Shown in pieces: positions 23,824 through 35,487 of a stretch of DNA of 64,000 bases (positions within the stretch are counted from its first letter, which is position 1; the number at the start of each line of letters is the position of its first letter). The notes below the pieces were generated by a model. That model did no database searches. It had not been told where the DNA came from and saw only the letters and a program-made list of their open reading frames with translations. Source of the DNA: Oenanthe sinensis (lineage: Eukaryota > Streptophyta > Magnoliopsida > Apiales > Apiaceae); NCBI GenBank assembly GCA_028671895.1, contig JAPMAC010000209.1, positions 20,544,501 through 20,608,500 of the forward strand. The letters run 5' to 3'. Position numbers and translations under genes: made by a program.

Positions 23824-24000
23824 GAGGTAACGGGCAGTTATGCTCCAACATAAGGTCGTAAGGGTTACTACTTGGTTGTGAAGAGGTAACGAGTAGTTAC
23901 GCTCTAAGACCAACTTGTAAGGGTTCTACTTTGATTGTGAGGAGGTAACGGGGAGTTACGCTCTAAGACAAATCAAGTAAGTTTTGTTATTGTATTTTAT
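23824..24000 (+). repeat. Three 59-bp tandem units (GAGGTAACGGG...GTTACGCTC)
   Basis: Units start at 23824, 23883 and 23942. Each contains GAGGTAACG followed by AGTTA[T/C]GCTC[C/T], itself a small inverted repeat (GTAAC...GTTAC). Two inverted copies are in the relative at about 58560-58650. Confidence 0.85.
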
Positions 24001-24362
24001 GGGATTAGCAGGGAGTTAAGGTCCGAGATATATACATAGTATTGTAAAAGGCTTCTCCACCACTATAAGGAGTACATCTATTTATAGTGTAAAATATCGA
24101 GTTCAGAGAGGGACTCGGAGACTGGACTAGGGGTGAGCGGATCCGTTAGGGGATTGCGCCATCGCAAACTATGATAAAAACCCTTGTGTTGTACTCTATT
24201 TCTTTTCTCTTCTTTTACTTTCCAGATTTTACTTACTAGTTGTCTAGTAATTTTTTAAAAGAGAAAATAAATTTTAAAACGTCAAACTCTAAATATTAAA
24301 AAGTGTATTAAGTTATTCAACCCCCATTCTAGCTGATACCACCCACCATTTCGGACCTAACA

Positions 24363-25239
24363 TAACTTAGTTTATTTTATAAATTTTAAATTAAATTTAT
24401 TTTATAAACTTTTATAAAATTTATTTTATAAATTTTTATAAAATTTATTTTATAAACTTTTATAAGTTTATGTTATAAATTTTAATTAATTTATTTTATA
24501 AATTTTATAAAACTTTTTATTTAAATCTATTTAACAATTGCGGTCAATTATTTTTAAATCGGCCATGTACTCCTTTACTCCTGTGTAACATGTTGAAGTT
24601 CACGCGCTTAATCATATGTATAAATTATGCAGTTCAAGGTTCCGTTGGTTATGGACTTAAGGATTAAATCAGTTACCCGATGATTAAGGCACTAGTGATT
24701 TCAGCCGATGTTTAGCCCATTTTGAAGCTTCAAAAATTATCCCAATGGTTAGCTTCAAAGGAGTTCCGTTGGTTAGCCATTATTTTTTATTTTTGATTAA
24801 TTTATTTTTTTCAGAAAATGTAAAATTCTTAAATTTAAATTTTTCTTAAATATTAATATACGTTTTATTTAATTTTTAAGAAAATTTAAAATTCTTGAAA
24901 ATTAAATTTTTTGTAAATATTTATTTTTTAATTTATTTTCTAAGATTAAAATTTTAGAAATTTAATTTTTTCTTAAATATTAAATTAAAGGTACTCAATG
25001 GGTTTGTAGTTGAATATTTTTCCGGGTATTGAAGAAAATTAAAATCGACTTAAGAAAATTCAATAAGTTAATTCTGGAACAGGCTGAAAAAAAAGTTGTA
25101 TTAATTTCCTTAAAGGTTTACTCCATAGAATCCAACTAGTTATTCAGATTTTGGAAAAGAACAGATTAATTTGGGTAAAGTTTTTGGTCGATTTGAGTTG
25201 ATTTTTTGAATGAAAAATCTTAGGGGTTAATGTAGTGAA
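24363..25239 (+). mobile_element. Element C leader, right part
   Basis: Low-complexity TTTATAAA-type sequence, then 24642-24785 with five CCGTTGGTTA/CCGATGATTA words resembling the LTR array, then AT-rich sequence up to gag. No gene. Confidence 0.55.
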
Positions 25240-25983
25240 GGAGAATAGACTGGATATCCTGGTATCTTAGTTGAAAGCTATAAAGATTATTCTGCAGGAG
25301 ATTACAAGAAGTTCGTGCTAACACAACAGATCATCTGGAACATAGGATTACAACTATCCAGAATCTAGGGATATGATCACATTATCTTTAGAAGAACTAT
25401 ATGGTGTGCTGAAGGCCTATGAACTAGAAAAAGAGGTGAATAAGATAATATTTGGTAAAGCAAATATTGTTAGCATATCCAATATATTTGTGACCCAGGA
25501 ACCAAATTTGATTGAAGTCAAGGTTGAGAACCTCTGAACAGAAACAAAATGATCCAAGAAGTTGAATTACAAATGTTGTAGCTCAAGGAAGTGGTCAAGG
25601 TGATGAAAGTAAATCTTACACTTTTGAATAACTTGAGAAATTGGACAACAAGTCAAGCCTGCAAGGTAACTAGAAGTTTAGTGACATCAGATTCAGATGG
25701 AATCCTAATTCTTAATCTAAGGTCCTTACCTATAGATTTCATAGAGGATATTTTCAAGATCAGTTCAAGATGCGGTTGCAAAACATGGAAGGTTGAAAAT
25801 AAAAGACAAGATCAGGGTTGTGCTACACAGCTCAAGAATCCTGAGCAAGCAAAAGATGACAAAGATTGTGTTGGGTTGAAGCAGAAATCTCAAGCATTAG
25901 TGAGGATGCAACAAGGAAAATCATTTGTTGGTGAAGTTAAATTTAAGGTTGATTCTATCAGTGACAGTGATGAATGTTATTGA
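25240..25983 (+). pseudogene. Sirevirus-like gag remnant (element C)
   Basis: Pieces of Sirevirus gag in shifting frames: LSLEELYGVLKAYELEKE-like sequence at about 25382-25440, a KF..R-type basic region, and a C-terminal frame at 25591-25983. That frame ends PEQAKDDKDCVGLKQKSQAL then VRMQQGKSFVGE and SISDSDECY, matching the linker after the zinc knuckle in this lineage. Stops at about 25537 and frame changes near 25570-25640 break it. The CCHC knuckle itself is lost. The length (about 245 codons) is well below an intact Sirevirus gag. Confidence 0.65.
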
Positions 25984-26601
25984 GTATTTTGGAGGGTATC
26001 GTTCGCAGGGAAGGACTGTTATCAATATCAATTTCAAGTCTTTTATTCCTTACAATTTAGAAGCATGGTGAAGAATTTAAGGGTGTGTAATTATCAACTA
26101 TTTTAATCTAATAACAATTAAAATAACTATATAATAAATATGAGAGAAGATATAATCCAGGAACAAGGGTTCTTCAATTGGTTATCATGAATGTCTATTT
26201 TATGTCTCTTGTTTTGTTAAAAACAATCCTTCTAATGATTATAAAGTCCTCTCCCAAGGTAAATTATAATGCCTACAATTATACCATGAACGCTACTCCC
26301 ATGATCAATCAAAATACATACATAGACTATTAAGCACCAAGAATTATAAGTCTCATAATTTGCATATCAATCTCCCGATCTAATACTTAAATTATGTCTA
26401 TCATATCATGCACTAAAATTACAACTCCTCTCCCAATTTATTATAATCTGTACAAATAAAAGTTAGCTACTCTTTTAATTGTATAAAGCTCTCAATGACA
26501 GATAAGCAAACGAAGAGAAATCACATTATAATTAAACAAACATAATAAACCAATGAATACTATCAAATTCACGGATTAAGGGATTAGCTACTCGTGATGA
26601 T

Positions 26602-26720
<119 letters not shown>

Positions 26721-27035
26721 GCACAAACCATGAGCATAAGAGTTTAAGTACAAAGAATACCGCTTGAAGAAATCGTTGGAAGTCCGGATGAATCCCTTCA
26801 CTCCCTCCTTTGATCTCCCTCTCAAAATGCTTCTCTTCCTTTTCTCTCAAAAAGTATGGCTAACTAATAATGTAATATAATATAGTGGTATATGATGGTG
26901 TCTCTAATAATATATGAAATCTTAATATATATGTTTTAATACTTGGATGGGCTTTTTTAGAGTCCTCAAAAGTGTAGAATAGAGAATTAAAACTAAATAT
27001 GGAAGCTATAATATTAAAAATCCTATCCAGATTTA

Positions 27036-27119
27036 GGGCTTTGAATATCAGCTTTAGGGTCTTGAAAGTTAGCTTCAAGGTCTTGAAAGTTAGCTTCAGG
27101 GCCTTGAAAAGAATCTGCC
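27036..27119 (+). repeat. Four 21-bp tandem units
   Basis: Units begin at 27036, 27057, 27078 and 27099 and share GGTCTTGAAAGTTAGCTTCA (the outer two are diverged). Because 21 is a multiple of three, they give a seven-residue repeat (FRVLKVS, FKVLKVS, FRALKRI) in a short + frame. Confidence 0.85.
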
Positions 27120-28635
27120 TCCCATTACCTCTTAGCTCTCTTTTTGCTCATAATTCTCTCAATTTTCCCTACAAACATAGAAAATCATCTTAAGCATCCA
27201 TCCAAGTTAAAACACTCTTAATACTACTAATTAAGGACCAATTAGTAACAAACAAAAGATAAATGGAGGAAAATATGATATAAAATGTATATAAATTTAG
27301 CGTGCATCAATGAACCATATGGATATCTGACATCAATGACCAACACTAGAGATGAATCACTAAGCACTTCATAGGTACACATTCTAACTAGTATACTTTT
27401 ATCTAATTCAGAACTATATGGTTATTAAGTTTTCAAATGTATTAAATTCATGTCAGCATGTTTGCATCTTAGGACTTAAATGCTTAATTGATTGCTAAGA
27501 ATAAGATTGCGTGCTAGGATTTATGATTTTAATTAGTACATTTTATACTTGATTTTCTATGCAGTAAATTGAATATCTGGAGAATTAGATATGTTATGCT
27601 GGACAGTTAGGTGTATCCCTAAACATTTGTTTGAACTTGAATTTAGATCTTATGTGATTTAATATCTCTACTAATGTTATGAAAATTGCTAAATAGACAA
27701 ACAAATCATAGATTATATATTTTATATTTGTCCTTATTGTGATAAATGACTTGATAATTGTATGTGGAATTTGATATTGCTTATAATAGTTTATTCAAAT
27801 ATTCTGTATATTCTTAAAATTGTCTATTTGCTTATTTTCATATGATTCGCTCCTACTCACATAATTGCACTTAAATATCATATCATATCATATATTTCTT
27901 GTTATGGATTAGAAGATTAAAAGAATGTAGAATAATCTAAGTAGTTAGTAAAATTTATAAATTTGAGGCTTAATCTAAAAATGACTTAGGTAATTAGAAA
28001 TAGTTAAAATGTTAGACAACAACAGAAATGGATTAGAAAGAATTAATAATTACTTTGTTAGTTCTTTTATTTCATATGATTTTAGAAAATTATTAAATAT
28101 CTGTAAATCTGCTTGACACATATCACATATGTTTAGAATGGTTAAAGTAGATAGTCCTGAATTTTCTAATATACATAACATGCCTGAATTGCATAAATCT
28201 TATCTATAATGCATTAAAGTTTAATGTTATCACATGTTCTTATTTTGATGCTTGTTAATTTAAATTTGAAAATACATATCTTAGGACTTGCATAATCTTA
28301 GACAAAGAATGTATAAGAATCACAATAGGGTAAAGACTCTTAGTCCATCTAAAGTTAGGTTGGAATCATTAATCTCATAGCCTTAAGACTACCTTGTCAA
28401 GGCTGTTATAAATGAGAAGTGATTAGTCAAAGATAAGTTTGTGCAAGTTAAGGTTGTAACTTTTGTTACCATTGTTAAAAGTAATATATCTAACCTGGCC
28501 ATCTGGACTCAACTGAAGTTGAGTACCAAAAAGCTTAATTATTTGTGATTGTAGAGTATGTAACAAAAGACAAAAGTTATGTGATTTCGTGACATTTATT
28601 GTTCTATGCATATGATTAGCATTAAATCTCTACTA

Positions 28636-29830
28636 TCACATTTGGTTGAGAAAGTCTGCCCAATGGTAACCTTTGAAGATGACAACAAAGGATGTATAAG
28701 GGATTCGGCTATCATGTTTTTAGTATTGTCCTCGCTGGAAGTATCTTTCTTGTAGAAGGACTTAAGCACTATTTACCCAACACTAGGAAATTCTTTGTCA
28801 AAGGTTTTATGAAAAAACTTTAAAAGGTAAAGTGTCTGATTTCAAGAAAGAAAGATGAAAGCTCACTCAACTGGGAGTGAGAAAATTTATTCGTAGCTGA
28901 AATGAATTCTATATGCAAAGGTGAAGTGAGTTTCTTAGTAAAGGTTCATTATTAAAGGGTTAGATATGGCATATGAGGCTTTCACACATGTTGATCAAGA
29001 CAATAGATTCTCTGATAAAGATTAAATTGGTAAGAGGACTACTTCATATGGAATTCTATCTTGAAGGACATTTTGAAGTATGTCATATAGGGAAGTTAAT
29101 GAAAACATCACACTGAAGAAAGTTATGTCATGGAAGAAATATGCTTAGTGGTGGTTGATGACAAACCTAGTTATAATTTGGTGATTTTCATGCATTCAAC
29201 TGATAATATATCATAAATGGTAATGGATCACATCAGAAAGATCAGGTTGGAAACAAAGTATGTTGTGAGAACTTTGAAGTCAGATGATCGAAATAAATTT
29301 CGTAAATGAAGTTCTATATGATTTTTTGCACTGACAAAGGTACTTTGAAGCTAAAGTAATTAACACAGCATGCTACTTTATTTCAAAAAAGATCGTGAAA
29401 AGACATCATAAGAGTTAATGGACAACCAGAAGCAAAATTGAAGCACTTTTGTGTGTTTGGAGGAAATTAGTATTTATTAAAGTTTTATATGAGTATCTTG
29501 GTAGGATTGAAGCTAAGGCTCACTGAATAATTTCCTAGGCTACTCATTGGAGTCAAAAGCTTATGAGGCGTATGTGATTGAAAACCAGAATGTGATTGAA
29601 AGTCTGAATGTAACGTTTTACTACACCAAGCTCCCAAGCATTCAAATGAAAGATTATTCTGAATCTTTGAAGTTTGACATCTTTTTAGAGTCATATTCAG
29701 ATACTGATGATGAAACTGAGGTTACAGAAGGAATCAATGATAATAGTGATGATTCAAATCATAATAGTGGAATTGGTAGTGTATCTACACAAGCCGTGGA
29801 CTTTAACAGAATCCACTCAATAAGGTGAAG
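28636..29830 (+). pseudogene. Sirevirus-like pre-integrase/integrase remnant (element C)
   Basis: Recognisable blocks in order are PMVTFEDDNKGCI at about 28660, LVEGLKHYLPN at about 28755, CLVVVDDKPSYNLVIFMHST at about 29140 (the CLVVVDDFSR...FLHSK integrase block), LKSDDRNKFRK at about 29275 (RSDNG.EF), ELMDN at about 29413 and LGYSLESKAYEAYVIENQNV at about 29538. The D-D-E core is therefore present in outline but broken by many stops and frame changes. It continues into reverse transcriptase at 29870. Confidence 0.78.
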
Positions 29831-30519
29831 GATCATCAACACATCCCAGCATCAACTCAGGGGGAGCAACAAAAGAAGGATCTACTAGTCGTACTTAACA
29901 CAATGAAGATCAAATGAATACATTAAAAACATATCCACTAAGACAAAAGATTTGGAATAAAAGTCATTCCTGGAGTCTAGTTCTTAGTGATCTGGATACT
30001 AGAGCAAAGACTAGAAGTGCTATGCAGAGTAAATGGTTATTCTTCAGGAAAGAACAATTGTTAATAGTTGGCATCTCAAAGAAGAATGAAGATGCACTTA
30101 TTGATCCAGATTGGGTGATTGCAATGCAAGATGATCTCAATCAGTTCAAAATGCAGAATTTACTGAAGCTGTAACCCAGACCACAAGACAAGGTAGTATT
30201 TGGTATTGTAAGGATTTTCAGAGACTGGATGATTATTGGCATTGTTTTGAGGGACAAAGGCAAACTGGTTGCTACATGTTAATATCAAGTATAAGGTATC
30301 GATGATGATAGAAACAGAATCTTCAGGACTTTCAAGATCTATCTACAAGCATCAGTGACGAGACTTGATCTTATTATGACCAACAAGACAAGGATCTAAT
30401 AATAGGATATTCATAACTCACATTGAGCATTCAAGCATGAATATCTATCAGATGAATGTGAACAAGTGTACTTCTGAATGGTGAGTTAGAAGTTGAAGTT
30501 GATGTACAACAACTTCAGG
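29831..30519 (+). pseudogene. Sirevirus-like reverse transcriptase remnant, N-terminal half (element C)
   Basis: An 86-codon frame at 29914-30174 carries ALIDPDWVIAMQDDLNQFKM, the start of RVT_2 in this lineage, then QNLLKLVPRPQDKVV-like sequence across a frame change. IYQMNVNKC...LNGELEVEV with VQQLQ follows at about 30450-30520, equal to QMDVKSAFLNGELEEEVYV. The upstream GGGGGAGCA and ordinary linker are also typical. Interrupted at 30520 by a MITE. Confidence 0.82.
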
Positions 30520-31045
30520 TTAAATATCAAAGTGGTCACTCAAATGGAAACCATATATCACTTTAGTCACCGATCTAAACGGGGGTATCATTTGAATCAC
30601 TAACGTCATAATAAATATCAAAAAAATACATCTAAATATGTGTTCAAAAAGTAAAAGTGATATTTTACAGATTTCTACACATTTTTCTTAAATTCAACCT
30701 CGACCAAATGAAAAGTTATGAATTATGGTATTTCAGATAATATAATTAGATTTTTAAAAATTTATTTGCCATTTATTTTATATTTTATAGTTATTTGATT
30801 TGATTAAAATAAAAATAATTAGTAAATTTCTTAAAATCTGTCTATATTATCTAAAATACTAGAATTCATATCTTTTCATTTGATTGCGGTAACATTTAAG
30901 AAAAATATGTAGAACTCAATAAAATATTACATTTACTTTCCGATCACATATTTAGAGGTATTTATTTGATATTTACTATGAATTTAATGATTCAAATGAT
31001 ACCCCGTTAAGATGGGTGACTAAAGTGATATATGGACTTTGATGT
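30520..31045. mobile_element. MITE with about 75-bp imperfect terminal inverted repeats
   Basis: The left end contains CCATATATCACTTTAGTCAC...CGGGGGTATCATTTGAATCA and the right end its reverse complement (TGATTCAAATGATACCCCGT...GTGACTAAAGTGATATATGG), followed at both edges by ATCAAAGT-type words. It is about 525 bp with no coding capacity. It splits the element C reverse transcriptase between VQQ and the next block. Terminal sequence and size suggest a Mutator-type MITE; the target duplication is not clear. Confidence 0.75.
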
Positions 31046-32120
31046 TGCAGATCTAAATCTATTGGAACTTGTATATCATTCTCTTCACAAGCTCTCTATG
31101 AATGGAGTTAGGGATTCCAGCAATCGTGAAGGACATGATATGACATTCTAACTTAGGTATTCCTTGAAAATGATTTTAGTAATATTGTTATACATATATA
31201 AATCTCTTTAGAATACAAGGCACACACATAATGCAATATCAGTGCAAGTATAACATGATTATATTATATGTAGGTTTACTAATGAAAATTTGGCAAGAGA
31301 TTTTTGCTAAGTTAATGCAGAGTAGGTATATGATGAGAATGCATGTTAGAAGAGTTGTAATTATTTTTGGATTATAAGTAATTCAAAAGAATGATGGCAA
31401 TTAAAGTAAATCAAGTATCTTTTGAAGATGCGCAATTTGGAAGATTCTAGACCTTCAAAGACTTCTTGCCAACAAACCACTAAGTTGATCAGGGAAAAAT
31501 ATGTATATGAACTGAAGTGTCAAACTATAGAGGTATGATCAGCTCATAACTTATTCAAGTGCATAAAGTCCATATATTATATTCTCAATATGCTTATGTG
31601 CAAGTTTTCAAGTGGATACAAGATAATCTTATCTTTTAGCTAAGACATGAATTGTTAGATATTTTATGGGTTCACCAATTCTTGGAATCTGGTACCCTGA
31701 ACATAATAGGTTTGACCTAATTGGCTATATAGATATAGATAATGCAGGTTGTAAGAAAGACAGAGAAGTAATTCCTAGAAGTTGTGAAATTCATGGAAGA
31801 AGTTGGAATTCTTGTTGAAATGAGACAAAGCATTCAACACACGTAGCTACAACAACAAAGACAAAATTTAAAGTAGCTAGCGGATGTCGTGCTAAAATCT
31901 TCTAGACAGGAAAACTACTTGACCTCCAACAACTATGTGGATAATCTCTTTGTCACTCAAGGAACAAGCGCATGAACACCATATATCATCTCTTTCGAGA
32001 TTGTCCTTAGAATAACTTGCAGATATTTGCTAAACAACTTGATAAATCCATTTTGTCTAAGTTGGTTATTGAACTCGAGATAATATTTATTTACATATTT
32101 GTTGAAAATCCCATCTGCAA
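31046..32120 (+). pseudogene. Sirevirus-like reverse transcriptase/RNase H remnant (element C)
   Basis: Blocks in order are LVYHSLHKLSMNG (equal to LDKALYGLKQA), TNENLARDF and KLMQSRYMM at 31275-31345, SPILGIWYPEHNRFDLIGYI at about 31672 (RNase H GLWYP...DL.GY.DAD), a DNAGCKKDRE block, HSTHVATTTKTKFKVA at about 31834 (ALST.EAEY.A) and LQIFAKQLDKSI at about 32020 (DIFTKPLD). The YVDD catalytic box is not recognisable. All frames are broken. Confidence 0.8.
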
Positions 32121-32551
32121 GGAATTCTTAAATAAGTTCACAAGTATTAAATTTTTCATATTTAATGGACTTGTGAATTTATTTTAGATCCAGTACCCCG
32201 CACTTAGTACTACTACATTAATTGTTATGTTTACAATGTTATATGCATATGTGGCAATTAAATGTCCTAACATAAGTTAGCAATATAATTATTTGTATGT
32301 TAAATATTTGATAAGTATTAGTCAATGATATCTTGTTTAATTGCTATGATATTTTACTCTATACTTGTAAATTTTTATTGCAAATAATTGTGATACTTTT
32401 GATATTAGTGATGTTATTTAGAATTTCTATTTTAAATAATTAATGTATATTTCAAAAATCACTAATATTGGAAGTTGAAGTATTTTCTAAGTTGTGTATA
32501 AAATTTGTAATACTTTATATAATTAGGAAATATTTTTAAAATTAGAATATA
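32121..32551. other. AT-rich stretch, nothing recognised
   Basis: It may be the 3' non-coding part of element C; its 3' LTR is not found before 35488. Confidence 0.4.
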
Positions 32552-33091
32552 TAGTCCTACTCTAGTAGAAAGTAAAAAGTAGGTCAAATAAGGATCCAAC
32601 ATAATACACACTCACATTAATCAAATACACTCTCACACACACACAATCCCACTTAATTGTTTCCATTTTTAATTTAATTTTTCTCGCTAATTGGTGAACT
32701 TTTTTCCAAATTTAACGTCACCATATTTTTCTCCATCTCTCAACGATCAGTTTCCATACCATATGTGTTATATTTCGATAACTTTCATTTTTCCGATGAT
32801 CTACTTATGTATTTATTTAACAAAACTGATGACTTTGGTGATTCTTATGATACAAATTAGTGATTTTTATAGTACAAAATAGTGATTTATCTAATATAAA
32901 TTAATGATTGCATTTCGATCTGGTATAGTGCCATGTGGCAGTGGGGACCCATGATGACGTGGTAGGGACTAAAATGTAAATTATGTAAACTAGGGGGCAT
33001 AATGTAAGATTTAAAAATAGAATAAAAATAATTTAAATTTTTAAAACTACTTTCTATTTTCTATTCTAAACTTACTTTGCACTATATCAGA

Positions 33092-33094
<3 letters not shown>
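32552..33094 (-). repeat. Unclassified repeat, copy 1 (inverted)
   Basis: It starts TAGTCCTACTCTAGTAGAAA. An inner section (32845-32915) with AATTAGTGATTTTTATAGTA is the reverse complement of a section of copy 2 (33505-33570). The right end (CTTTCTATTTTCTATTCTAA) faces the TA repeat. No coding. Confidence 0.45.

Positions 33095-33155
<61 letters not shown>
33095..33155. repeat. (TA)n microsatellite
   Basis: About 60 bp of TA between the two unclassified repeats. Confidence 0.95.
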
Positions 33156-33158
<3 letters not shown>

Positions 33159-34349
33159 TTACTCCACTAGAAACCATATCCAATTTAGAAACTAGAAACT
33201 ACAAATAAAATTAAAATATTATTATACATAACCCACCCACCTGTCCACATGGACCTCCCCTCCCCTTTTATGTTCGCTCTACTTCTCTGTCGTTATCGGG
33301 TTCTCTCTTTTCGGACTATAAATTATCTTGCACACATTTAAATATATTACAATTTTATCGTGATATGTAATCACCCCCATTTAAATATAATATAATTTTA
33401 AAATTTAGTTATCTTTTCATTTACATTAAATCTGATATGATATATGAATATAAATTACAAAAGCTAAACATAAATTACTAAATTTTCACCAGATCTACCC
33501 TTCAATCACCAATTCATATTACAAAAATCACTTGTTTGTATTACATAAATCATCATTTTATATTGAAAAAATTCTATATATATGACAGTTCTTCTTTTTC
33601 CCTTTTTAATCTTAATCTCTCTATATTCAATCTCCATCAACTACCACATGCAACAACCATAATCTCTGATGAAAATTCACAACCTTCCATTATTACTTTT
33701 CATCATCAAAATTAAAAAAATAAAAATAAAAATAATTCCTTCAACATCTCTAATTTACACCACCACCATTGATTCATATCCCTCTCCCACTCCCTCCCCC
33801 TCTTCTCATCCCCTGCAAATTAACTACGAGTAGATTATTAGAATACGAGAAAGTCATTAGAGAAAAGATTTTGCTTTATGAGAAGATTACCATTGATTCA
33901 TATCCCTCTCATACTCTCTCCCCCTCTTCTCATCCCCTACAAATTAACACTATTCCCGTGAGTAGCTTATCGGAATACGAGAAATCATTGGAAAAAAGAT
34001 TTCACTGTATGAGAAGGTTATCGGAATCACTAATGAAGAGATTGTCGGAGGAAGTTATCGGATAAGAAGATCGTCAGAGAAGAAGGTCACTGGAATCAAC
34101 GTTGATGATATGGGGATGATAATATATACATATTTATATGTATATGTGCAGGAGTAAAAACTAATATTAAATAAGGGTGTATTCGTTAGAGTAAAAGCTA
34201 AAACTGGATGGTACAAGATGAAAGGCATATGAATGAAAGAGAGAGAATGAGGTTAGTTAATATTTGTGTGGTGGACATTTAATTAAAATTATATAAATCA
34301 AAGGATATGATTAGTTTTTTCTAGATTAAAGTGAGTTTCTATTTGAACA

Positions 34350-34351
<2 letters not shown>
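33156..34351 (+). repeat. Unclassified repeat, copy 2, possibly a TE with short inverted ends
   Basis: It starts GTTTTACTCCACTAGAAACC. The end reads, on the - strand, GTTTTTGTTCAAATAGAAAC, giving imperfect inverted termini, and both sides are TA or CA repeats. It shares termini and an inner AATCACT/TTTGTATTA section with copy 1. Contains the tandem duplication at 33768-34020. Confidence 0.45.
33768..34020 (+). repeat. Tandem duplication of about 125-130 bp forming a short ORF
   Basis: ATTGATTCATATCCCTCTC...CTTCTCATCCCCT[G/A]CAAATTAAC occurs at 33768 and 33893. Each is followed by a GAATACGAGAAA and TATGAGAAG block. A 98-codon + frame (33769-34065) runs across both units but resembles no family I know. 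Confidence 0.8.

Positions 34352-34410
<59 letters not shown>
34352..34410. repeat. (CA)n(TA)n microsatellite
   Basis: CA repeats to about 34381, then TA repeats. Confidence 0.95.
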
Positions 34411-34415
<5 letters not shown>

Positions 34416-35482
34416 TCATGAATTATTAATTTATAATATTATTGGGACCATATATTATCTTATTAAAATTGCTCATTTTTCGAATTAGCCCAAACCAGGA
34501 TTAGAGGAATATATTATTTTAGAGAGTTTATTAATTTAAAGAGTACTAATTTATAGAGGTTTTACTGTAGAAAGATCATAATACCCTTTTATCATATTGT
34601 TATTTTCATTGACTACCATGTTGATTGTTGATTGATATCTCAATTAAAGGTGCACTGTTCATCTGTTCTATATATAGTGATAATTAATTAGAATTTTAAA
34701 ATATTTAGAATTGAACACGAAAATATAAAAACGTAACCTATTATTTAAAATATTCAGATTGAGTTCTGGTCATGTTAAATATCAGGACCAGTGGGGAATT
34801 TTTAAAAAGGTCCTTATTTTAAATTTTTTGGTATTGACTCGTTTAATAATTTAATCTATATATGATATTATTTTTTAATTTTATTTTTATTTTTAATTAT
34901 GTATTTGATTCTTGATTTAAAGGAATAAAATTTGAAATCTTCATACACTAAAAAAATGGTCTTTATCAGTCATCGTTAATAGTCAATTATGTAAATCATT
35001 ATTTATTTTTCAATTATCAATTATTACTTATCATATGTTGAGTGTGTGTTTTCGAGCATGTATATGTATAAATGTATATATTTTGTGTTTGTCTATATAA
35101 TTGACTATGTGTATGAATGTATATATCGAGTGTGTGTAATATATTTTATTTGTTTCTATTTTTGATATACTTGTGATTTGTTTTTATTATTATTCGGGAA
35201 TGTATATATTAGATGTTTATTATCGTTTGGTTATGGACGTAATTATGGATTTTTGATGTTATTGTGTTGGGAAGCCCGACGCAAAAAAACAAACTTGTGG
35301 TAAATGAATTGTAACTGCTAGACCGGCCGCTATATTGATCGATTTTCAATCAACTTAGTCTATCGAATTAGCGATTAATATATCGACCAATACTTTGGTC
35401 AGAATTTAACTATTTAAATAACGACAAAAATAGAGATGTAGTTATAAGTTTAAGAATGACACATGTATCGGATCCCACACAC
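34411..35482. other. AT-rich stretch, nothing recognised
   Basis: No reading frame or repeat boundary seen. It forms the left target flank of Copia element 2 and would be contiguous with 44256 onward before that insertion. Confidence 0.5.
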
Positions 35483-35487
35483 GTAGC
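35483..35487 (+). repeat. Target-site duplication GTAGC (left)
   Basis: Matches GTAGC at 44251-44255. Confidence 0.92.

Larger units (their letters stand above)
21076..24362 (+). mobile_element. Large solo LTR (3287 bp), family A/B
   Basis: It begins TGTGATACAACC and ends ...TTCGGACCTAACA, with ATTCAACCCCCATTCTAG just before the end as in the Sirevirus-like LTRs. Flanks are TAAAT (21071-21075) and TAACT (24363-24367), a target-site duplication with one mismatch, and the interrupted low-complexity target resumes afterwards. The same sequence is present inverted at 58172-61478. No coding domain is visible. It contains a 174-bp unit repeated at 22456 and 22701, related degenerate copies to about 23150, and three 59-bp units at 23824-24000. 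Confidence 0.75.
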
